Positions 1 through 7,155 of a stretch of 7,155 nt of DNA are shown one piece after another. Position 1 is the first letter of the stretch; every line of letters begins with the position of its first letter. Under the pieces are notes generated by a model that ran no database searches, had not been told where the DNA came from, and saw only the letters and a program-made list of their open reading frames with translations. Made by a program: the position numbers and the translations under genes. Source of the stretch: Arenicella sp. GTDB taxonomy: Bacteria; Pseudomonadota; Gammaproteobacteria; Arenicellales; Arenicellaceae. Location of the stretch: positions 1 through 7,155 of the forward strand of contig JAHHOC010000443.1 of assembly GCA_018677115.1 (NCBI GenBank), read 5' to 3'.

Positions 1-1159
1 GCATGTGAATCATGGCCTGCATTCTGATTCTGATCGCTGGGCTGAGCATTGTGAGATGACCTGCCGCCGAATGGGCATTCAATTCAAGCAAACCGCGCTC
101 GAATTAACCGACAGCAGTGAAAGTGCAGCACGTAATGCCCGTTATCACTGGTTTCAGCAGCAAATTGATCATCGCTCTGTACTGATGACTGCGCATCATC
201 GCCAGGATCGCACCGAGACGCTGATGTTTAACCTTATGCGCGGTGCCGGCAGTCGAGGTTTATCGAGCTTACGCGCGCTGCGTCCTTTTCACGGCGCCAA
301 GCTTGCACGACCACTGCTCGAACTGACGCGAGAGCAAGTTAGATCTTACGCGCTTGCCAATAACCTTGACTGGGTAGAAGACCCGAGTAATCAGGGTGAC
401 GAATACGCTCGTAACCGTATTCGGCAAAATGTATTGCCGGCGTTGACCGGGTTCAGGGCCGATGCAATTGAGAATATCGCCCGTGCTGCGGCGAACCTCG
501 AAAGTGAGAACTCGCTACTCAATGAGATTGCCATCTGTGATCTGGTCGACGTGCGCGAAATGCCTAAACATCCGCTCGATCAATCGTATGCTATCTGTTT
601 TCAGGATTTGACGAGATTGTCAGTCGCGAGGCAGGCAAATCTGCTGCGATTCTGGTTACGAAGTTTGCAGCTGCATTCTCCCAGCAGGCGATTTCTCAAT
701 CAATTGCTGCAGGCCTTTGCCGAGCAGCCCTCCAGCACGGCGATTATGCAGGAAGAGGGCTGTCAGTTCCGCTTCTATCAGGGATATATGTATGTCATGC
801 CGCCGGTGGATGAAGTAAAGCCTATCGAGGCGGTAAATTGGCGTGACATTGAGCAGCCGGTTGGTTTGTATGGAGAAAAACTTCGCGTTGATGCAACCAG
901 CAAATTGCGCAACCTGGTGCACTTACGCCAACCCGCAGCGGTTAGACTGGTGTGCAAGCCACAGCTAAGCAATCCAAAGGCGTTGCAGGGTCACTCACTG
1001 AATCTGAAAAAGTGGTTACAGGAAATCGGTATTCCGCCATGGCGCAGGCAGGCGCTGCCCTTGCTGACCATGAACCAGGCCGACACTGAGGTCGTGCTTG
1101 GCCCGGTCGACCAACATATGCACAGTGACTGGGTTTCTCTGGAGTGTCCGATCAATTGA
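1..1159 (+). CDS. tilS: tRNA(Ile)-lysidine synthetase TilS, 5' end cut by window edge
   Basis: TilS uses ATP to attach lysine to C34 of the tRNA-Ile CAU anticodon, so that it reads AUA and is charged with isoleucine; it acts in the cytoplasm. The frame is already open at base 2 and reads H-V-N-H-G-L, the family's conserved second strand. The GTG at position 5 is therefore an internal valine, not the start; about 60 N-terminal residues, including the SGGxDS PP-loop, lie outside the window. Numbering from position 5, residues 62-86 (TAHHRQDRTET...RGAGSRGL) match the HHxDDQxET/RGxGxxGL block, and residues 102-140 match RPLL...EDPSN...RNRIR. Near residues 335-350, LKKWLQEIGIPPW is typical of the C-terminal TilS domain. 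The visible 384 residues plus the missing part fit the family length of about 430-450. An oddity is QDR in place of the usual DDQ. The gene is followed by a 270-base gap before pyrG, with no strong terminator. Confidence 0.95.
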   Translation, partial: HVNHGLHSDSDRWAEHCEMTCRRMGIQFKQTALELTDSSESAARNARYHWFQQQIDHRSVLMTAHHRQDRTETLMFNLMRGAGSRGLSSLRALRPFHGAKLARPLLELTREQVRSYALANNLDWVEDPSNQGDEYARNRIRQNVLPALTGFRADAIENIARAAANLESENSLLNEIAICDLVDVREMPKHPLDQSYAICFQDLTRLSVARQANLLRFWLRSLQLHSPSRRFLNQLLQAFAEQPSSTAIMQEEGCQFRFYQGYMYVMPPVDEVKPIEAVNWRDIEQPVGLYGEKLRVDATSKLRNLVHLRQPAAVRLVCKPQLSNPKALQGHSLNLKKWLQEIGIPPWRRQALPLLTMNQADTEVVLGPVDQHMHSDWVSLECPIN

Positions 1160-1244
1160 ACTACGTCGGTGAGAAGAACCCTCACTGTTTGCGTTGGATA
1201 ATCTTCCATAATTGTCAAAATCAGTCCTAGCTGCCTAAAACTGA

Positions 1245-1273
1245 TTGTCCAAATTCTGCTGCTCTAGTATCAT
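1245..1273 (+). promoter_or_regulatory. Candidate sigma70-type promoter for pyrG-kdsA-eno
   Basis: TTGTCC (1245-1250), a 17-base spacer and TATCAT (1268-1273) make a reasonable -35/-10 pair, matching 4/6 and 5/6 of the consensus. The predicted start is near 1280, giving a leader of about 150 nt before pyrG. A second, weaker pair lies just upstream: TTGTCA at 1212-1217, 18 bases, TAAAAC at 1236-1241. A 7-base inverted repeat (AATCAGT at 1219-1225, ACTGATT at 1240-1246) sits between the two and touches the -35 of the first, so it could be an operator or a weak hairpin. The remaining leader (1280-1429) shows only small imperfect inverted repeats, such as GTAT-TCGG-ATAC at 1394-1405; I see no recognised riboswitch or attenuator. 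The call rests on motif matching by eye. Confidence 0.4.
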
Positions 1274-1426
1274 GTAGAACCTTCTGGAACACTGCGCCAA
1301 ACACACACGCGTTTGTCGATGTTCCTAAATATACAAGTTCCAAGCAAACGTCTTACAACTTATTACACGCTGTTCTGTTATTCGTTGGTGGCTGTATTCG
1401 GATACGGGTATGCGGAAGTCGGATGA

Positions 1427-5265
<3,839 letters not shown>

Positions 5266-5279
5266 CGCTGTGGACAGCG
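5266..5279 (+). repeat. Small hairpin abutting the eno stop codon
   Basis: CGCTG-TGGA-CAGCG begins at the first base after the eno TAG and can form a perfect 5-bp GC-rich stem, followed by TTTAG. It may add to 3'-end protection of the eno mRNA, or be a weak first terminator before the much stronger one at 5285-5315. On the plus strand the loop reads UGGA. There is no evidence for more than hairpin potential. Confidence 0.35.
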
Positions 5280-5282
5280 TTT

Positions 5283-5420
5283 AGAAAAGAGCCGCCCCAA
5301 GCGGACGGCTCTTTTAGAGCAAAGCACTTTGCGTCCTGCAAAGGATCACCATCCTGGTGTTGCCCTGCTACAGAGTGGCGTAACTCCTGTTACGAGTCAC
5401 CTTCCTGATGTCCTCTCTGT
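5283..5420 (-). ncRNA. Putative CsrA/RsmA-sequestering small RNA (RsmY/RsmZ/CsrB-like)
   Basis: RNAs of this class titrate the translational regulator CsrA/RsmA through repeated GGA motifs in hairpin loops, under GacS/GacA (BarA/UvrY) control. On the minus strand this stretch has five AGGA motifs, starting at 5414, 5406, 5388, 5355 and 5337, and one CAGGG (5367-5363). Three are in perfect hairpins: CGTAAC-AGGA-GTTACG (5394-5379), CACCAGGATGGTG (5359-5347) and CTTTGC-AGGAC-GCAAAG (5343-5327). A fourth is in a weaker one, CATC-AGGAA-GGTG (5410-5398, one G-U pair). ACAGAG at the predicted 5' end (5420-5415) can pair with CTCTGT (5375-5370), enclosing the first half. The RNA ends at the terminator 5315-5285. 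The predicted length of about 138 nt is close to known RsmY/RsmZ RNAs. There is no open reading frame of note. The class call is pattern-based; the exact 5' end and the fold are inferred. Confidence 0.82.
5285..5315. terminator. Bidirectional intrinsic terminator shared by eno and the minus-strand sRNA
   Basis: The arm AAAAGAGCCG (5285-5294) and the arm CGGCTCTTTT (5306-5315) are exact reverse complements around an 11-base loop. Read on the plus strand the stem ends in a T4 tract, which would stop the pyrG-kdsA-eno transcript 20-50 bases after the eno stop. Read on the minus strand the stem ends in TTTTCT, which would end the sRNA converging from the other side. The symmetrical A and T tracts are typical of bidirectional rho-independent terminators between convergent genes, and they are a reason to expect a minus-strand transcript here. 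Confidence 0.88.
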
Positions 5421-5427
5421 GATAGAT

Positions 5428-5456
5428 ATATTATTTCGATCGTACCTTTTAGTAAA
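5428..5456 (-). promoter_or_regulatory. Candidate promoter of the minus-strand sRNA
   Basis: On the minus strand, TTTACT (5456-5451), a 17-base spacer and TAATAT (5433-5428) form a -35/-10 pair matching the sigma70 consensus at 4/6 each. The start would fall at about 5420, exactly where the ACAGAG arm of the long-range stem of the predicted sRNA begins. A weak core promoter depending on an upstream activator is what is expected for genes of the GacA-controlled class. The overlapping TATATC (5430-5425) is an alternative -10, but has no suitable -35. Confidence 0.5.
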
Positions 5457-5475
5457 TCACCCGGGCAGGTGATTT
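5454..5475. repeat. Inverted repeat AAATCACC-N6-GGTGATTT overlapping the sRNA -35
   Basis: AAATCACC (5454-5461) and GGTGATTT (5468-5475) are exact 8-base inverted repeats with a 6-base spacer, 22 bp in all. The left arm overlaps the proposed sRNA -35 hexamer at 5451-5456. It has no following T tract in either direction, so a DNA operator for a dimeric regulator is more likely than a terminator. It also lies 75-96 bases upstream of the rhlE start, so it could affect that gene or fold in its leader. The regulator is unknown. Confidence 0.45.
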
Positions 5476-5494
5476 CGAGCTTAAAACGACTATC

Positions 5495-5512
5495 TTTAAG
5501 GGTTTCCTTAGG
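5495..5512 (-). promoter_or_regulatory. GacA/UvrY-type upstream activating sequence candidate
   Basis: On the minus strand the site reads CCTAAG-N6-CTTAAA. As I know it, the GacA box found upstream of rsmY/rsmZ-type genes is TGTAAG-N6-CTTACA; this site matches 9 of 12 defined positions, including the full TAAG-N6-CTTA core with correct spacing. Its centre is about 84 bases upstream of the predicted sRNA start, a normal position for an activator of this kind. It is also 38 bases upstream of the rhlE start codon on the other strand, so an effect on rhlE is possible. The call depends strongly on the adjacent sRNA. Confidence 0.55.
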
Positions 5513-5549
5513 GTACTCTGCGCGCACCCCAATCACCGCTTAAGCAAAT

Positions 5550-6905
5550 ATGCCATTCTCTTCCCTGGGTCTCAGCAAGCCCTTACTCGATGCCATTGCC
5601 GATCAGGCTTACAATGAACCTTCGCCAATCCAGGCCAAAGCCATTCCAGAAGTGCTGCAGGGCAGGGACGTCATGGCCGCAGCGCAGACCGGTACCGGGA
5701 AAACGGCTGCCTTTACATTGCCAATTTTACAGCGCCTGCAACAATCGCCCAAGCCAGTAGGCAAGGGTAACCAGGCGCGGGTGTTGGTGCTGACTCCAAC
5801 CAGGGAACTCGCTGCACAGGTGGCGGACAGTGTAACTACTTACAGTCGTCATCTGAACGTGAAGTCAGCAGTGGTATTCGGTGGAGTGAAGATCAATCCG
5901 CAAATGCAGCGGTTGCGTGGAGGGGTAGATGTTTTAGTTGCGACACCGGGTCGACTGCTCGATTTGCACCAGCAGAATGCTATTAAGTTCGACCGCCTGG
6001 AAGTATTAGTGCTCGACGAAGCAGACCGCATGCTCGATATGGGTTTTATCCATGACATCCGGCGGATTATTAAATTGCTGCCGAAGAAAAGGCAAACACT
6101 GATGTTCTCGGCTACGTTTTCCAATGACATCCGTAAACTGGCAAAAACTCTTGTCTACGAGCCGGTTGAAGTTTCGGTGAGTCCACCGAATAGCACCGTC
6201 GATGCGGTAGCGCAAAAATTAATCGCCGTCGAAAAAGCCCAGAAATCGGAGGTTCTAACTCACCTCATCAAACAAAATGACTGGTTTCAAGTCCTGGTTT
6301 TCACGCGCACCAAACATGGAGCTAACAGACTTACCAGGCAATTGACCAGCCGCGGCATCGAAGCTGCTGCGATTCATGGCAATAAAAGCCAGGGTGCGCG
6401 GACCCGTGCGCTGGCACAGTTCAAGCAGGGCAAAGTTCGTGTTCTGGTGGCAACCGACATTGCGGCCCGCGGAATCGACATCGACCAACTGCCACATGTG
6501 GTTAATTTTGATTTGCCCCAGGTGGCTGAAGATTACGTACATAGAATTGGCCGCACTGGACGTGCGGGAGCTTCCGGAGAAGCAGTCTCACTGGTCAGCC
6601 ACGATGAATTCGGGCAACTGGCTGATATTGAGCGGTTGATAAAACAGGTGATACCGCGCGAAGAACTGGAGGGCTTTGAGCCGCTTAACCGCTTGCCGCA
6701 GTCACGCAGCGATTTCGGCACTCACCGCAAATCAAAGCCGAAGCACTCAGGTTCGCGCGGTGCAAACAATAAATCCGAAACCATGCCCGGGTCACATAAG
6801 CGCCAGAGTAAAAATCCTAAGCGCCGGCGAAAGCCATCCAGCCACAATAAAAATGATGGCAGTGGCTCTAATTCCATTGGCCGCTCTCGTCAGCGGGTTG
6901 GTTAG
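5550..6905 (+). CDS. rhlE: RhlE-type DEAD-box ATP-dependent RNA helicase
   Basis: DEAD-box helicases use ATP to unwind short RNA duplexes; RhlE-type proteins act in ribosome assembly, RNA decay and cold growth. The 451-residue protein has every core motif: the Q motif with F3 and Q28 (PSPIQ), motif I AQTGTGKT (45-52), Ia PTRELAAQ (83-90), GG (111-112), Ib TPGR (132-135), II DEAD (156-159), III SAT (187-189), [10 protein letters not shown] (248-255), [11 protein letters not shown] (301-310) and [10 protein letters not shown] (331-338). From about 389 to the end runs a basic, low-complexity tail rich in K, R, S, N and G, presumably disordered and RNA-binding. The start MPFSSLGLS is typical of RhlE, although no good Shine-Dalgarno precedes it (only AAGC at 5542-5545). 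The gene is divergent from the predicted sRNA, with about 130 bases between them. Only a short AT hairpin (AGTAA-TTT-TTACT, 6908-6920) follows the stop. Confidence 0.93.
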   Translation: MPFSSLGLSKPLLDAIADQAYNEPSPIQAKAIPEVLQGRDVMAAAQTGTGKTAAFTLPILQRLQQSPKPVGKGNQARVLVLTPTRELAAQVADSVTTYSRHLNVKSAVVFGGVKINPQMQRLRGGVDVLVATPGRLLDLHQQNAIKFDRLEVLVLDEADRMLDMGFIHDIRRIIKLLPKKRQTLMFSATFSNDIRKLAKTLVYEPVEVSVSPPNSTVDAVAQKLIAVEKAQKSEVLTHLIKQNDWFQVLVFTRTKHGANRLTRQLTSRGIEAAAIHGNKSQGARTRALAQFKQGKVRVLVATDIAARGIDIDQLPHVVNFDLPQVAEDYVHRIGRTGRAGASGEAVSLVSHDEFGQLADIERLIKQVIPREELEGFEPLNRLPQSRSDFGTHRKSKPKHSGSRGANNKSETMPGSHKRQSKNPKRRRKPSSHNKNDGSGSNSIGRSRQRVG

Positions 6906-7004
6906 AAAGTAATTTTTACTGCGTTAAGTTAAGATGGCGGTTTTAAAAATCTCGAGGGTGTAGGTTTCCCCTAACAAGATGCGCCAGCACTGGATTCGTC
7001 GAAC

Positions 7005-7155
7005 ATGATTCAGTCTCCCCCTAAATACACAATAGCTGCTTTTTTAGCCGGCGCAGCTGCCGCGGTGTTGGTATTCTATATCCTGACCCAGATAACCCTG
7101 CATACAGTTGCACGGGTAATCGTGCAGGGAAAGTTTCCACCTGACACAGTCATGC
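7005..7155 (+). CDS. Start of an unidentified membrane-anchored protein, cut by window edge
   Basis: From ATG 7005 the frame stays open for 50 codons to the window edge. The N-terminus MIQSPPK is followed by a hydrophobic, alanine-rich stretch (residues 9-28, TIAAFLAGAAAAVLVFYILT) that looks like a signal anchor or one transmembrane helix, then a more polar part (QGKFPPDTVM). The ribosome site is weak (TGGAT, 6991-6995). A nine-codon ORF (6979-7008) overlaps its start as ATGA and is probably meaningless. I do not recognise the family from 50 residues. It lies 99 bases after rhlE on the same strand with no strong terminator between them, so read-through from rhlE is possible. The open frame, start and hydrophobic segment support a real gene, but only moderately. 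Confidence 0.5.
   Translation, partial: MIQSPPKYTIAAFLAGAAAAVLVFYILTQITLHTVARVIVQGKFPPDTVM

Noticed and set aside
5..7. GTG at position 5 as a start codon for tilS
   Set aside because: The frame is open upstream to base 2 and encodes the conserved HVNHGL segment; the PP-loop must lie further upstream, so this is an internal valine.
1169..1185. GTGAG-AAGAACC-CTCAC hairpin after tilS as a terminator
   Set aside because: The stem is only 5 bp and is followed by TGTTTG rather than a proper T tract; it is too weak to call.
5319..5420. TCCTG repeats on the plus strand as a CRISPR-like or DNA-binding repeat array
   Set aside because: The repeated unit is only 5 bases with uneven spacing, and each copy sits in the loop of a different stem; read on the minus strand they are CAGGA motifs, which fits a CsrA-binding RNA much better.
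6908..6920. AGTAA-TTT-TTACT as the rhlE terminator
   Set aside because: The stem is a 5-bp AT-rich one with a 3-base loop and no following T tract, insufficient for intrinsic termination.
6979..7008. Nine-codon ORF overlapping the last gene's start as ATGA
   Set aside because: It is very short, has no ribosome site and no recognisable product; the overlap is likely chance.

Overview
The window is chromosomal DNA from a Gram-negative bacterium, most likely a gammaproteobacterium. The gene order tilS–pyrG–kdsA–eno on one strand is a classic gammaproteobacterial arrangement, and kdsA implies an LPS-type outer membrane. A GacA/RsmZ-type regulatory RNA locus, which I infer between eno and rhlE, points the same way. 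I cannot name the genus. The KdsA is of the metal-dependent type rather than the E. coli type, and the ftsB–ispD genes that often follow eno are missing here.

Layout: positions 1-1159 hold the 3' part of tilS (tRNA-Ile lysidine synthetase), cut by the window edge. Positions 1160-1429 are non-coding, with a plausible sigma70-type promoter and a leader of about 150 nt for pyrG. Positions 1430-5265 hold pyrG (CTP synthase), kdsA (KDO-8-phosphate synthase, overlapping pyrG by 4 bases) and eno (enolase, after a 60-base gap), apparently one transcription unit. It ends at a strong, symmetrical intrinsic terminator at 5285-5315. Positions 5550-6905 encode a RhlE-type DEAD-box RNA helicase. The start of an unidentified membrane-anchored protein runs off the right edge from 7005.

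The most interesting element is in the 284-base gap between eno and rhlE. Read on the minus strand, about 5420 down to 5283 looks like a small RNA of about 138 nt of the CsrB/RsmY/RsmZ class. It carries five AGGA motifs, four of them presented in hairpin loops. It ends at the same bidirectional terminator used by eno. It is preceded by a plausible -35/-10 pair and, about 84 bases upstream of the predicted start, by a TAAG-N6-CTTA palindrome resembling the GacA/UvrY upstream activating sequence. Such RNAs sequester the translational regulator CsrA/RsmA. The RNA is inferred from sequence pattern alone; folding, homology and expression were not tested.

Functionally, the conserved block serves tRNA decoding (tilS), pyrimidine nucleotide supply (pyrG), LPS core sugar synthesis (kdsA, whose product is activated with CTP to CMP-KDO by another enzyme) and glycolysis (eno, which makes the phosphoenolpyruvate that KdsA uses). 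The sRNA and the helicase gene are divergently transcribed and share about 130 bases of regulatory DNA.
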